A stretch of 61,082 bases of DNA from JAABVY01 sp964496505 (GCA_964496505.1 CAZBZV010000017.1:1-61082); one strand, 5' to 3'; shown: positions 52,957 to 61,082, counted from the first letter of the stretch. Translations and numbers: made by a program. The notes: generated by a model from the sequence alone, not told the origin.

Positions 52957-54189
52957 TTATTTGGATTTCGACAATTTTGTCTGAAGCCTTGAAAGACGGT
53001 GGTTGAAGCGTGTTTGCCAGCTCTCAAAATCGCCTTCATCCTGAAGCTGGGAAAGCTGGTAGGTGGTTTCGACTGCCCTCTGACAGCATGAGAGAGCCTT
53101 GTCCAATTCCTTCGTACGATGCTCGAAAGCCTTGGCCATCTCCTCCAGAGCGAAGAAATAATGCGAGTTGTACGATTCGGATAACATCTCCCAATAGCCA
53201 AATGCTGTTTCAAAATCGGACAGTTTTTTGCAGATCAGTGAGGCCTGAAACAGATTTTTGAGGTGAAATTCCGATCCCACCCCCTCGGAGCGGGAAAAGC
53301 TGGAAAAAGCCCTGTCATAATCCCTGCGCTGGAGGTGGAATCTACCGATTGCCCAGCTATCCACATCTGAAAGCTTCTCGAGTTTATCTGCGTTTTCGAT
53401 ATAGCGCTCAAGTTCGACCATTACCCCCATTGTGGATACGATATCCCAAATATTATGTTTTATGACCTGGTATATTTCCGAGGTCTCGCCGCTTTGGAGA
53501 TAATTAAAATAAGTTTGCGGGATTTGCTCTGACGGGATATCATTTAGGCGTTCGAATTCCAGGAGAGTCCTCTCCGCGGTTTTCAGGGTGCAGTCGGGCA
53601 GTTTCAGCCGGAAAAATCGGCGCAGTGTGAAGAGCACATCCAGATGTTTTCGTGAAAAGAAATCCGAGCCTGTGCGCTGAATCAGAAAGCGGTTTACCAG
53701 AAGCGGAAGATCGAAGGCCTTGCCGTTGAATGAGACCATCATATCGCCCGGGAGATCATCGAACATATATTTATAGAAGCCGTGCTCCTCGCTGTAGTCG
53801 GGAAGAAAATGCTGGCGTACTACATAGCTATCGTCCTTAAAGTATCCCAGGCCGACTAAAAACGGCACAGTCCCCACGCCACCGGAAAGGCCGGTGGTCT
53901 CGGTATCGATTACCACGATATCATGCAAGCTGAATGTGCCCTCACCGGGAGGGCAGGAAAAACTGTCGTAGCTGAGAGGACGGTCGAGATCAAGAGCCGC
54001 GAAGGAAAAACGGCCGTGAAGATCACCGGGACGGTAGATCGTTTCCTTGATTAGATAATTGCCCTCGGGAGTTTCCCTGATCTCGGCCGAAAGCTCGCTG
54101 GATATTTTATCCAGATGCAATGACTTCTGCGCAACAAGATCGGTTTTGATGAACTTCTCAAAACGTCTGAACTGCTCTTCTATTCCCAT
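52957..54189 (-). CDS. YprB-like ribonuclease H-fold exonuclease with TPR-like C-terminus
   Basis: 410 residues. The DEDD exonuclease motif is IVVIDTETTGLSGGVGTVPF; MVSFNGKAFDLPLLVNRF and KHNIWDIVSTMGVMVELE supply further acidic residues. The last ~130 residues are helical repeats (AIGRFHLQRRDYDRAFSSFSR ... FALEEMAKAFEHRTKELDKA), like tetratricopeptide repeats. Members of this group are poorly characterised DNA or RNA nucleases. It abuts the HEAT-repeat gene without a gap. Confidence 0.82.
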   Translation of the reverse strand: MGIEEQFRRFEKFIKTDLVAQKSLHLDKISSELSAEIRETPEGNYLIKETIYRPGDLHGRFSFAALDLDRPLSYDSFSCPPGEGTFSLHDIVVIDTETTGLSGGVGTVPFLVGLGYFKDDSYVVRQHFLPDYSEEHGFYKYMFDDLPGDMMVSFNGKAFDLPLLVNRFLIQRTGSDFFSRKHLDVLFTLRRFFRLKLPDCTLKTAERTLLEFERLNDIPSEQIPQTYFNYLQSGETSEIYQVIKHNIWDIVSTMGVMVELERYIENADKLEKLSDVDSWAIGRFHLQRRDYDRAFSSFSRSEGVGSEFHLKNLFQASLICKKLSDFETAFGYWEMLSESYNSHYFFALEEMAKAFEHRTKELDKALSCCQRAVETTYQLSQLQDEGDFESWQTRFNHRLSRLQTKLSKSK

Positions 54190-55131
54190 CTATTCCTTTT
54201 CCTCGGCCGCTAATCTGCGGGCCTTTTCGAAGCTGGACAGCACAAAGGGATTTTCCTCGACTTTACTATATTTACGTACGAGCCTTTCTGTTTTATCGGG
54301 CTTGATTCTGGCAATTGCCAGAATGGCGAATCCGCGCAGGCGGTTATCCTCGGATTTTAATAAGTCCTTAAGCTTATCAAAGGCATCCTCATATTGAAGT
54401 CCGGCCCAGACATCTATGGCATAATACTGCGCCATCTTCGGGAGCTGGTCAAATCGTTCCTCCAGAACTTCACCTGACTCCTTCCCTATTTTGACGAGGC
54501 TTCCCGTAGCGCTATAGCGCACTGAAAAATGAGGATCATCAAGCGCGTTTATCAACGCATCAATTGCATCGTCATGGGCGATCCTTCCCAATGCTACCGC
54601 TGCGGATTTGCGCACTGTCTCGGCACTGTTCGAAAGCATTGAGATGACTTCCTGTACCGCCGTAGTGTCTTTAATCCTGCCAACTGCGGTTGTGGCCGCA
54701 GAACGTACAGTGTGATTTTTGTGATCAAAAAGATCCAGAAGATGCTCTGTGGCCTGCTTGTTGCCGATTAATCCCAGACAGTTCGAAGCCAGTCTAAGCT
54801 GATAGAGATTTTCGGTGTCAAGAGCATCTATCAGATATGGTACCGCCGGATCGCCAATCCCCTTGAAAATATACTCCACAGTATGACGTTCGCGTGCATC
54901 CTCGGTGTCCAGCTTGGTTATCATCTGCGGAACAGCCTTCTCCCCCATCGCGATCAATTCCTTTTTTGCAGGCTCAACCAGATCACGAAACTGCACCTCG
55001 CCCGAGGAGGCCTTCATAAATAGATCGTCAATGATAGCGGCGATACTGTCCTCGGCATCATCAGCCAGAACATTGGCGGCAAATATAATTAATATAGCGG
55101 CGGTTATTTTTATCGTTCTACTCACTGTCAT
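54190..55131 (-). CDS. Exported HEAT-repeat protein
   Basis: 313 residues. A signal peptide (IKITAAILIIFAANVLA) is followed by about five HEAT repeats (PYLIDALDTENLYQLRLASN, HTVRSAATTAVGRIKDTT, ETVRKSAAVALGRIAHDD, FSVRYSATGSLVKIGKES, NRLRGFAILAIARIKPD). Such proteins are alpha-solenoid scaffolds. It overlaps the start-adjacent region of 55118-57121 by 14 nt and abuts the nuclease gene, so the three are co-transcribed. The partner is unknown. Confidence 0.82.
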   Translation of the reverse strand: MTVSRTIKITAAILIIFAANVLADDAEDSIAAIIDDLFMKASSGEVQFRDLVEPAKKELIAMGEKAVPQMITKLDTEDARERHTVEYIFKGIGDPAVPYLIDALDTENLYQLRLASNCLGLIGNKQATEHLLDLFDHKNHTVRSAATTAVGRIKDTTAVQEVISMLSNSAETVRKSAAVALGRIAHDDAIDALINALDDPHFSVRYSATGSLVKIGKESGEVLEERFDQLPKMAQYYAIDVWAGLQYEDAFDKLKDLLKSEDNRLRGFAILAIARIKPDKTERLVRKYSKVEENPFVLSSFEKARRLAAEEKE

Positions 55132-57121
55132 CTTCCTCCCAGTATTGTCTGTCCACCCCGATGCCCCATTTCGAATCTATTATCCAGTAGTAGTTGTTAC
55201 TGCCATTGCCGATATAATCGTCCTGCCCCATCAGATCCAGAAACAGCCCGATTGAGCCATAATCGCGGCGCGGATTGCCGTAACCCTGGGTATTGTGTTT
55301 GCGCTTGATCTCGTAAGAATCATCTCCCAGATAATCAATCAGCATTCCCACACCGTTGGCAGAACCCGCCGCCTGCGAGAGATCGAAAGCCTGGTATATG
55401 TCGTTGCCATCGTAATCTATCAGAAATCCGGCGGCAAGATCATGACCACAGCCCTGCGAAACTCCCTTGGAAAAGTAGTAATCATTTCCGGACTGATCCA
55501 TGAGGATGGCAAGAGTAAGATGGGTTGCGCTTCCCTGGGCATACTGGAACGACAGGTATTTATCGTTGCCGGAGATGTCATACAAAGCGCCGAGCCCGTA
55601 CCAGTATGAGGCGCCCTGACCGAAGATATCGGAGATATAGGTGTCATGACCCGCAGAATCGATCAGAAGCGCGACACCGCCCGACATACGCGGACGGTAT
55701 CCGAAGGAAAATCCCTGAGAGAGGGATATATAATGATCGTCATAGCGAAGGAAGTCCTTGTATTTTCCTCCGGCGCAATATGAGTCGTTACCGCTGTGCT
55801 CGACAATCGCGCCAAAGCCCTTCACACCGGCATAGGCCTGGCTGAACAGGGCGGCCTTGTAATCATCATTGCCGGATTTATCTATCAGCATGCCGATTCC
55901 GAATGTTCCCGCGCCCTGGGTATGAGTGTCGCCCAGATATGTATCATTTCCAGCTCTATCTATCAGGAAACCTGTTCCGAAAAGTCCCGAACCGAGAGCA
56001 AAGTCTTTGGCCTGATAGATATCATCTCCGGCATCATCGTAGAGTATTCCAAGGCTGAAGAATCCCGAGCCGAGGCAGAAATCCTCGCGGGCGATATAAA
56101 GGTCGTCCCCGTCAAGATCGATAATTACCTGCATGCTGTCGTTGTGGTCCATTAAATATCGGTCGTTGCCGCCAAAATCCAGGATGAATAGATATTCGCC
56201 TTCATATTGATTTTCGCCCCAACCGCCAACTGCAATTTTCCCTCTGAGGGTCTCTTTTTCCACCTGCCAGTCTTTGGAATCGAAAAGCTCCCGGTAGTTG
56301 GAATTCTCGGAAATCATGCTCTCAAGTAGATGATCGAAATTCATCAGATATGTAACATGCTTAGAAAATAGATGCGGCATTTTTAGCTTTTCGCAAATCG
56401 GAATTGCCCGCCGGGAGAGTTCTTCCTCGAATTTTTGAAGGCTGTCGAGTTCCTTTAAAGGCCTGAATTCGTCCTTTTCGTCCTCCCGAATAAGGATTGG
56501 AAATGAGTCCCGAAGAAAGACGAAGTCCTCTTTTGTCAGGCCTGCCGTGAAAGCTAACGTCTTCCTTATTGAATCAGCAGAGGCCGTATAATAGGTCCAA
56601 TCATATAGATATTCGTAGATATCAATAAATATCTGATCGAGCGAGACTTTGTCAATTTCTGAAATATCATCCGCATAATTTATATCGGGAGGGGCAATAT
56701 TAGAGGGCTGCTTATTCATGGAAGAGCTGAGTACAGCGCCGGACAGGATACTTTTTATATCATCCGGCTGTTTTAAGAGGAGCGTCACCGCTTTGGTAAA
56801 AAACAAATCGGCTGTATTGCTGTCATCCAGAAAAAAGCCTGCAAAGTGCTTTGTTGTATCGGCCATAGAAAGGGGAGCTTTCGTAAGCGAATCGACAAGA
56901 GGCAAACGAAATGAGTCTACCTCCACATAATCGGTTCTGAAACCGATATCGCTGGCGGTGATCTTAATACCGGAAAGCGCATCATTAATCGCCTCTGTCG
57001 GTATCAGCGGATATTCCCTCGGTTGAATCGAATCGGGTGTACTATCCTCCTGGGCATAAAGCGGCATTATGCAGAGGAATAGTAAAGCCGCGAATAGTAT
57101 AAATATCGATCTTGTTTGCAA
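55118..57121 (-). CDS. Secreted protein with tandem GND-x-Y repeats
   Basis: 667 residues from TTG 57121 (GGGAGAG upstream), with signal peptide FILFAALLFLCIMPLYA. The first ~290 residues have no recognised domain. From ~290 to ~645 a unit of about 26 residues repeats around ten times. Its core is G-x-G-x-(L/I)-IDxxGND-x-Y, for example FLIDRAGNDTYLGDTHTQGA and MLIDKSGNDDYKAALFSQAY. Regular Asp/Gly spacing suggests a metal-binding solenoid distantly similar to RTX repeats, but it lacks the nonapeptide GGxGxDxxx. It heads a three-gene unit with HEAT and nuclease genes. The function is unknown. Confidence 0.75.
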   Translation of the reverse strand: MQTRSIFILFAALLFLCIMPLYAQEDSTPDSIQPREYPLIPTEAINDALSGIKITASDIGFRTDYVEVDSFRLPLVDSLTKAPLSMADTTKHFAGFFLDDSNTADLFFTKAVTLLLKQPDDIKSILSGAVLSSSMNKQPSNIAPPDINYADDISEIDKVSLDQIFIDIYEYLYDWTYYTASADSIRKTLAFTAGLTKEDFVFLRDSFPILIREDEKDEFRPLKELDSLQKFEEELSRRAIPICEKLKMPHLFSKHVTYLMNFDHLLESMISENSNYRELFDSKDWQVEKETLRGKIAVGGWGENQYEGEYLFILDFGGNDRYLMDHNDSMQVIIDLDGDDLYIAREDFCLGSGFFSLGILYDDAGDDIYQAKDFALGSGLFGTGFLIDRAGNDTYLGDTHTQGAGTFGIGMLIDKSGNDDYKAALFSQAYAGVKGFGAIVEHSGNDSYCAGGKYKDFLRYDDHYISLSQGFSFGYRPRMSGGVALLIDSAGHDTYISDIFGQGASYWYGLGALYDISGNDKYLSFQYAQGSATHLTLAILMDQSGNDYYFSKGVSQGCGHDLAAGFLIDYDGNDIYQAFDLSQAAGSANGVGMLIDYLGDDSYEIKRKHNTQGYGNPRRDYGSIGLFLDLMGQDDYIGNGSNNYYWIIDSKWGIGVDRQYWEEDDSE

Positions 57122-57158
57122 GAATTCTCTCCCTGTTTCGGATGAGCTTAGCTTTAAA

Positions 57159-57186
57159 GTATTATACTGTTGTTAAGAAATGTCAA
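57159..57186 (-). promoter_or_regulatory. Sigma-70-like promoter of GND-Y repeat gene
   Basis: On the minus strand TTGACA (57186-57181), a 16-bp spacer, then TAATAC (57164-57159). It lies about 40 nt upstream of the TTG start. Confidence 0.55.
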
Positions 57187-57262
57187 TGATTTTTGGAGTC
57201 AGGCCGCAATTCATTCCCTGAAAGTATCAGGACCTGCGGCAACCTGTTTGGTTCGGTGAAAA

Positions 57263-57302
57263 GCAAAAAGAAAGGGCGCCCCCCTCTCAGGGGCCGCCCT
57301 TT
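57263..57302 (-). terminator. Terminator of pilin gene 57325-57729
   Basis: A long stem AAAGGGCG / CGCCCTTT with an inner CCCC / GGGG extension (57271-57302) is followed on the minus strand by CTTTTTGCTTTT. It lies 23 nt past the stop. Confidence 0.85.
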
Positions 57303-57324
57303 AGAGTTAACTATGCGGCAAACT

Positions 57325-57729
57325 TTACGATGTCAAGTCGTCCGAGGTATGCGTTATAGTACCATCCTGGTCAATGGTCCAGGTGTCCGGTGTCGCGTCA
57401 TCATCCAGACCCGGGTTCGGCCAGTCAGCCTGGCCTGTGAATGATGTAGCGTCGGCAGCGGTGATCGAATAGTTATAGTTCGCGTTGGGCGGAACCTCCA
57501 CACCCAGAGCGGCCAGGTCGTTTGAATAGACATCAAACTGCTGCTTGTATGTACGCTCCATTGTATAGATCTGCTTCAATACAAGCTGGGCCTCGGATGT
57601 TTTCGACTTGGCTGATGCTTTCATGAAACGCGGAATAGCCAGAGCGGCCAAAATACCAATGATAACGACCACGATCATGAGCTCGATCAGTGTGAAACCT
57701 TTTCTGTTTTTCTGGAACTTCTGAAACAT
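57325..57729 (-). CDS. Type IV pilin (major-type)
   Basis: 134 residues. The prepilin leader KNRKG is followed by FTLIELMIVVVIIGILAALA, with Glu5 and the classical helix. A short globular domain follows (AQLVLKQIYTMERTYKQQF, DATSFTGQADW, DTWTIDQDGTITH). AGGAGGG lies upstream of the ATG. It ends in the same TWTI-x-QDG block as the next pilin, so the two are paralogues. It has its own sigma-54-type promoter and terminator. Confidence 0.92.
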   Translation of the reverse strand: MFQKFQKNRKGFTLIELMIVVVIIGILAALAIPRFMKASAKSKTSEAQLVLKQIYTMERTYKQQFDVYSNDLAALGVEVPPNANYNYSITAADATSFTGQADWPNPGLDDDATPDTWTIDQDGTITHTSDDLTS

Positions 57730-57971
57730 GTTTTAACCCTCCTACAGAGTTTTTTTGGTTTATTGCTTAAAGCTTTCTTATTTCCTTTTGCACTTTGTTA
57801 TTGCAACTTGTCTGCCATTGTCCTGATATTTCGTTTTCCTTTTTTTGAACAGTGGCTAACTCATTTTCCTTTCTTCTCTTAACTTTTTGCCCTCTTGTTT
57901 TGCCTTTCAATTCTTCTTCTCTTCTCGTCAAATTGAGTCGTGGTTTACAACAGCCCTCTTGCATTTTGCAA
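57730..57971. other. Purine-rich leader and promoter region of pilin gene
   Basis: 242 bp. On the minus (transcribed) sense strand it is strongly A/G-rich (runs such as AGAAGAGAAGAAG). It contains the sigma-54 promoter 57802-57817. A Lys/Glu-rich 65-codon frame (57767-57964) arises from this composition and is not called a gene. Confidence 0.55.
57802..57817 (-). promoter_or_regulatory. Sigma-54 promoter of pilin gene 57325-57729
   Basis: The minus-strand sequence TGGCAGACAAGTTGCA is close to the TGGCACR-N4-TTGCA consensus, with 10 bp between GG and GC. The predicted start is near 57791, about 60 nt before the ATG. Confidence 0.8.
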
Positions 57972-58409
57972 TTAATCCATCGTGTCGTCAGTGACTCTCG
58001 TCAGGACTCCATCCTGATTAATTGTCCAGGTGTCAATCGTGCCATCAGCGTCGAGATTGGCGGTTGCGGTAGCCGTAAATGATACAGCGTCACCGGCTAT
58101 ATTATAGTCATATAATGCGCCCGCAAGAATCTCTACCCAGATCGGTGAAAAAGCATCAGGATTGGCAGCCGATGCTGTAGCTCCGGTAATGAAATAAGTC
58201 GTATTGGCCTGAAAATATGTTTCCTGATTCGTATAGATCTGCTTCAGGATCAGCTTGGCCTCGGACTGCTTGGTTCTTTCCGATGCTTTCCACCAGCGAG
58301 GTATCGCCATGGCGGCAAGAATACCAATTATAACAACCACGATCATCAATTCGATGAGCGTGAAACCCTTGGAATTTACTTTGCTCTGTTTTTTTCTAAA
58401 TATTTTCAT
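57972..58409 (-). CDS. Type IV pilin (major-type, paralogue)
   Basis: 145 residues from ATG 58409; an in-frame start at 58442 adds 11 residues before the leader. The leader SKVNSKG precedes FTLIELMIVVVIIGILAAMA with Glu5. The conserved KLILKQIYTNQETYFQANT segment and final DTWTINQDGVLTRV match the other pilin. It is likely a structural pilin or pseudopilin. It is preceded by a sigma-54-like element and followed by a 242-nt gap before the next pilin. Confidence 0.9.
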   Translation of the reverse strand: MKIFRKKQSKVNSKGFTLIELMIVVVIIGILAAMAIPRWWKASERTKQSEAKLILKQIYTNQETYFQANTTYFITGATASAANPDAFSPIWVEILAGALYDYNIAGDAVSFTATATANLDADGTIDTWTINQDGVLTRVTDDTMD

Positions 58410-58472
58410 AACGTTATGATATTGCCGCAACATAAATGCCAAAAAGCCGACTAAAAATGAATTGCAACCGGC

Positions 58473-58487
58473 GCAAGCATTTACCCA
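58473..58487 (-). promoter_or_regulatory. Sigma-54 promoter of pilin gene 57972-58409
   Basis: The minus-strand sequence TGGGTAAATGCTTGC has TGG and TTGC at correct spacing (10 bp between GG and GC). The predicted start is near 58461, about 52 nt upstream of the ATG. Confidence 0.65.
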
Positions 58488-58600
58488 GTGCTCGGAAAAT
58501 GAGCGCTTCGATTTAGCGGATTTATTTATAGATTATCGCAATAATATATTGCAGATTGCAAGAAACTCTGATATGGAAGGATTAAGCTATTAGATTGTAA

Positions 58601-60082
58601 TCAGATAAGTGATGTATTCAGGAAAAATGCGAAAAGCTGCGGATATATTCCCAGAAGCAGAGTGCCCCCCATAGATATTACCAGGGCCGCAATTATTCCG
58701 GTCGCGAAATTTATTGGACGGTATTCCAGTTCCGGCTCCACCATAAACATCACAACCACAACGCGCAGATAATAGTAAACCGAGACCAGGCTGTTTACAA
58801 CCGCCAGGACTACAAGCACGATTAATGATGTTGATCCGGTATCGATGGCCGATTTAAAGACCAAAAATTTGCCCATAAAACCGGCGGTGGGCGGAAATCC
58901 GGCCAGGGATATCATAAAGATTGTCAAGAGGATCCCCAGGAACGGGTATCTTCTTCCCATTCCAGCGAAGGATGAGAAATTGGTATCGGAATTCTCACGC
59001 GCCTCGACCATAATCAGAACCGTAAAAGCGCCAATATTCATTACGGTGTAACATAATAGATAATAAAGGCCTGCAGTTGTAGCGGCCGGTGTAAATGCCA
59101 CCAGCGCAATCAGGACATATCCGGCGTGAGAAATAGACGAGTACGCCAGCATTCGCTTGACATCGTTCTGCGTAATCGCCAGGATATTTCCCAAAGTCAT
59201 TGTCAGCGCTGAGAGTATCCATAGCACAACCTCGATCTCGCTTTGAAGCGGCCTGAGCGCTACTATAAAGACCTGGAAGAATGCGGCAAAGGCGGCCGCC
59301 TTCGGTCCTGCTGACATAAAGGCGGTGACGTTTGTAACCGAGCCGGTGTAGACATCCGGAATCCACATATGGAAAGGTACCGCTCCCACCTTGAATCCAA
59401 GGCCGATCATAACCATAGCCGCGCCGATTATCAGATAAGTGTTTGAGAGAATTTCGGATGATTGAATTACATCTATAATAGAGGTCGTACCCGTTGCACC
59501 GTAAATAAAGGCGATGCCGAACATCAAAAATCCCGATGCAAACGCGCCCATGAGGAAATATTTCAAAGATGCTTCATTGGCATAAACGCTTCGCCGTAAA
59601 ATGCCCGCCAGCACATAAAGGCAGAGCGACATAATCTCAAGGCCGATAAAGAGTACGATCAAATCTCCGGCGCTGGCCATGTTCATCATGCCGAAAGTCG
59701 CAAATAATATAAGCGAATAGAACTCTCCGTCCGGGACATTCTTGAACTTAAGGAAATTGCTTGATATAAAAACAGTTAAGAGCGAACCAATCAGGAAAAT
59801 CGCTTTAAACAGCAGTGAATAACTGTCGATTCGATAAGCATCGGCAAACTGCAGCGACTGCAGATTCGGCTGCGAGGTCCAGATTGAATAAATCGATATC
59901 AGAGCGGCAATGATAGACAGCCATGTCAGATGCATGACAACCTTCTTGCTGTCGCCCTTCAGAAACGGCTCCAATATCATGGTCAGAATCGCCATGCCGC
60001 AGATTATTATCTCCGGCATGAGCGTGACCAGATCAATATTCAGACTGAAATTTTCCAGTATTGTCTTAACTGATTCCTGCAT
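58601..60082 (-). CDS. nuoN: NADH-quinone oxidoreductase subunit N
   Basis: 493 residues with about 14 membrane helices. The proton-pumping core is seen as LFIGLEIMSLCLYVLAGILR (helix 5 Glu), GLGFKVGAVPFHMWIPDVY (helix 7 Lys and HxWxPD) and NDVKRMLAYSSISHAGYVLI. It is the antiporter-like NuoN subunit of respiratory complex I in the inner membrane. It is the last gene of the nuo cluster visible here, 30 nt after a small glutaredoxin gene and close behind nuoM. Confidence 0.96.
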   Translation of the reverse strand: MQESVKTILENFSLNIDLVTLMPEIIICGMAILTMILEPFLKGDSKKVVMHLTWLSIIAALISIYSIWTSQPNLQSLQFADAYRIDSYSLLFKAIFLIGSLLTVFISSNFLKFKNVPDGEFYSLILFATFGMMNMASAGDLIVLFIGLEIMSLCLYVLAGILRRSVYANEASLKYFLMGAFASGFLMFGIAFIYGATGTTSIIDVIQSSEILSNTYLIIGAAMVMIGLGFKVGAVPFHMWIPDVYTGSVTNVTAFMSAGPKAAAFAAFFQVFIVALRPLQSEIEVVLWILSALTMTLGNILAITQNDVKRMLAYSSISHAGYVLIALVAFTPAATTAGLYYLLCYTVMNIGAFTVLIMVEARENSDTNFSSFAGMGRRYPFLGILLTIFMISLAGFPPTAGFMGKFLVFKSAIDTGSTSLIVLVVLAVVNSLVSVYYYLRVVVVMFMVEPELEYRPINFATGIIAALVISMGGTLLLGIYPQLFAFFLNTSLI

Positions 60083-60112
60083 GGTAAACTACCACGTTAC
60101 TCCTTAGAAGTC

Positions 60113-60325
60113 TCACCCACCGTTGGGCGCCACCTTAACATCGCCATCGAGAACCACAATAGGCACCATCCGTCTCCCGCCGGAATACTCCAGCGCCTCA
60201 TTCATGGCCTCCGATGAGGTGTGCACATCAATCTCGGTGTAATCCACACCCTCGCTGTTGAGGGATTCTCTCATGGCCGCGCAATACGGGCAGCCTTGCT
60301 TGGTAAACAGCTTAATGTCTGACAT
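60113..60325 (-). CDS. Small glutaredoxin-like protein
   Basis: 70 residues from ATG 60325, chosen because AGAGGAG is 7-8 nt upstream; other in-frame starts extend into nuoM. The thioredoxin-fold active site is TKQGCPYCAAM with CxxC. The conserved cis-Pro region is RMVPIVVLDGD and the end is APNGG. It would reduce disulfides or transfer electrons. The gene overlaps the end of nuoM by 14 nt and lies 30 nt before nuoN, an unusual insertion inside the complex I genes. Confidence 0.82.
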   Translation of the reverse strand: MSDIKLFTKQGCPYCAAMRESLNSEGVDYTEIDVHTSSEAMNEALEYSGGRRMVPIVVLDGDVKVAPNGG

Positions 60326-61082
60326 CTGCATGCTCCTCTGTTTGGGGTTCATGCGGATTGTATGGTATAAAGGCTTCAGCCTCATTTTCGATATCAGTAT
60401 GTCTCACGTATTTGGTAACATCGCCGATCAGCTTCTCCACTGAAGTTTTCATTGGATTCAGGAAAGTCGAGGGATAAATGCCGATCCAGAAAATCATGAT
60501 TATAAACGGTACCAGAACCAACTTCTCGAACAGCTTAAGATCTGTCAAATTCTTGTTTTCTTCTTTGGTAAGCTCTCCGAACAGTACCCGCTTAATCATC
60601 CAGAGCATATAGCAGGCGGCCAGAATAACTCCGGTAGCGCCCAGAATAGCATAAACCGGTGCAACTCCGAATGTGCCGGTTAAGATTAAAAATTCTCCCA
60701 CGAAGCCGTTGGTAAAGGGCAGACCTATCGACGACAGCGCCACTATTATGAAGAAGGTTGACCATATCGGCATCGATTTGAACACCCCGCCGAACTCGGC
60801 TATCATACGGGTATGCCTGCGTTCATAGATCATCCCCACAATCATAAACAGTGCACCGGTGGAGATGCCATGATTGAGCATCTGTAGTATAGAACCCTGC
60901 ATGCCCTGCATATTGAGGGCAGTAAGCCCCAGCATGATAAAGCCCATGTGCGAGACCGATGAGAATGCTACCAGCGACTTGACGTCCTTTTGCACCATAG
61001 CCACCATTGCGCCGTAAATAATTCCGATCACCGCCAGAACCGAGATTGCCGGGATGAACTGCTCGAATGCCTCCGGGAACAT
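60312..61082 (-). CDS. nuoM: NADH-quinone oxidoreductase subunit M (C-terminal part)
   Basis: 256 residues are visible; the gene runs off the right edge. The NuoM pattern is DVKSLVAFSSVSHMGFIMLGL, LQMLNHGISTGALFMIVGMIYER and GLPFTNGFVGEFLILTGTF. It is one of the three antiporter-like proton channels of complex I. The N-terminal half is outside the window. It precedes the glutaredoxin and nuoN genes on the same strand. Confidence 0.95.
   Translation of the reverse strand: MFPEAFEQFIPAISVLAVIGIIYGAMVAMVQKDVKSLVAFSSVSHMGFIMLGLTALNMQGMQGSILQMLNHGISTGALFMIVGMIYERRHTRMIAEFGGVFKSMPIWSTFFIIVALSSIGLPFTNGFVGEFLILTGTFGVAPVYAILGATGVILAACYMLWMIKRVLFGELTKEENKNLTDLKLFEKLVLVPFIIMIFWIGIYPSTFLNPMKTSVEKLIGDVTKYVRHTDIENEAEAFIPYNPHEPQTEEHADVRH

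Noticed and set aside
52911..53213. N-terminal extension of the HDOD protein
   Set aside because: It overlaps the 3' end of the nuclease gene in another frame, whereas ATG 52910 has a ribosome-binding site and starts the conserved part.
57767..57964. 65-codon Lys/Glu-rich frame in the pilin leader
   Set aside because: Its composition follows from the purine-rich DNA; it overlaps the sigma-54 promoter.
1..61082. CRISPR array, prophage, exosortase gene or rRNA
   Set aside because: No regularly spaced repeats, phage structural genes, exosortase-type membrane protease or rRNA sequence were seen.

Overview
The window reads as chromosomal DNA of a Gram-negative bacterium. It encodes lipoproteins, OmpA/MotB-type peptidoglycan binding, type IV pilins and PEP-CTERM proteins with their regulators. 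Base composition is moderate, with an obviously AT-richer patch over roughly the first 3 kb. Dockerin-like secreted proteins, PEGA/Fn3 envelope proteins, a PEP-CTERM two-component system and an archaeal-style NurA-HerA-Mre11 set occur together. That fits an uncultured FCB-related candidate phylum (Zixibacteria-like). This placement is inference, because no rRNA gene or marker tree is available here.

Layout. 1-2843: a minus-strand operon of two small lipoproteins with carboxypeptidase-regulatory-like domains and a secreted HExxH metalloprotease; the protease gene is split by a complete 1,010-bp IS481-family element. 3300-9891: a plus-strand run of a PEGA/DUF5683-like protein, an Fn3 lipoprotein, a polytopic membrane protein and the PEP-CTERM regulators PrsK and PrsR. 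10049-15292: a second NtrC-type regulator followed by nurA, herA and mre11. 15407-20269 (minus): minor pilins pilV-pilW-pilX and two PEP-CTERM proteins. 20669-23182: leuS. 23608-25311: two tandem dockerin-repeat secreted proteins, then tRNA-Pro and a MerR-type regulator. 25947-30945 (minus): motA, motB, an unknown membrane-anchored protein, a methyltransferase, plsY and gpsA. 31172-34452: an ornithine-cyclodeaminase-family protein, a ROK kinase and an aminotransferase. 34454-42442 (minus): a tight eight-gene housekeeping cluster (dtd, maf, rodZ-like, unknown, smc, ftsY, yjbQ, rlmH). 42556-51586: a dicarboxylate/amino-acid symporter, two paralogous lipoproteins, an ECF sigma / anti-sigma-like / YbjQ set, a PEBP-family gene broken by an in-frame TGA, tRNA-Arg, a CDF transporter, a small carbonic-anhydrase-like protein and a POT peptide transporter. 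51606-61082 (minus): an HDOD protein, a YprB-like nuclease, a HEAT protein, an unusual GND-Y repeat protein, two major-type pilins, nuoN, a small glutaredoxin and the 3' part of nuoM.

The most coherent unreported-looking signal is regulatory. Five minus-strand surface genes or operons (two PEP-CTERM genes, the minor pilin operon and two pilins) each have a sigma-54 type -24/-12 element at a sensible distance. The two PEP-CTERM promoters share an unusual TTGAT -12 box, and each has a related TGTC-N9-GACA box centred about 99 bp upstream of the predicted start. Two sigma-54 activators, PrsR and an NtrC-like protein, are encoded nearby. This suggests a sigma-54 surface-display regulon whose presumed enhancer sites can be read directly. 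Neither an exosortase gene nor rpoN is inside the window.

Other points of note: the IS481 insertion can be removed in silico to restore the protease reading frame; the DNA-end-processing trio lacks Rad50; PrsR carries GAFTDA instead of GAFTGA; and an HDOD protein ends in an orphan histidine-kinase-like H-box helix pair.
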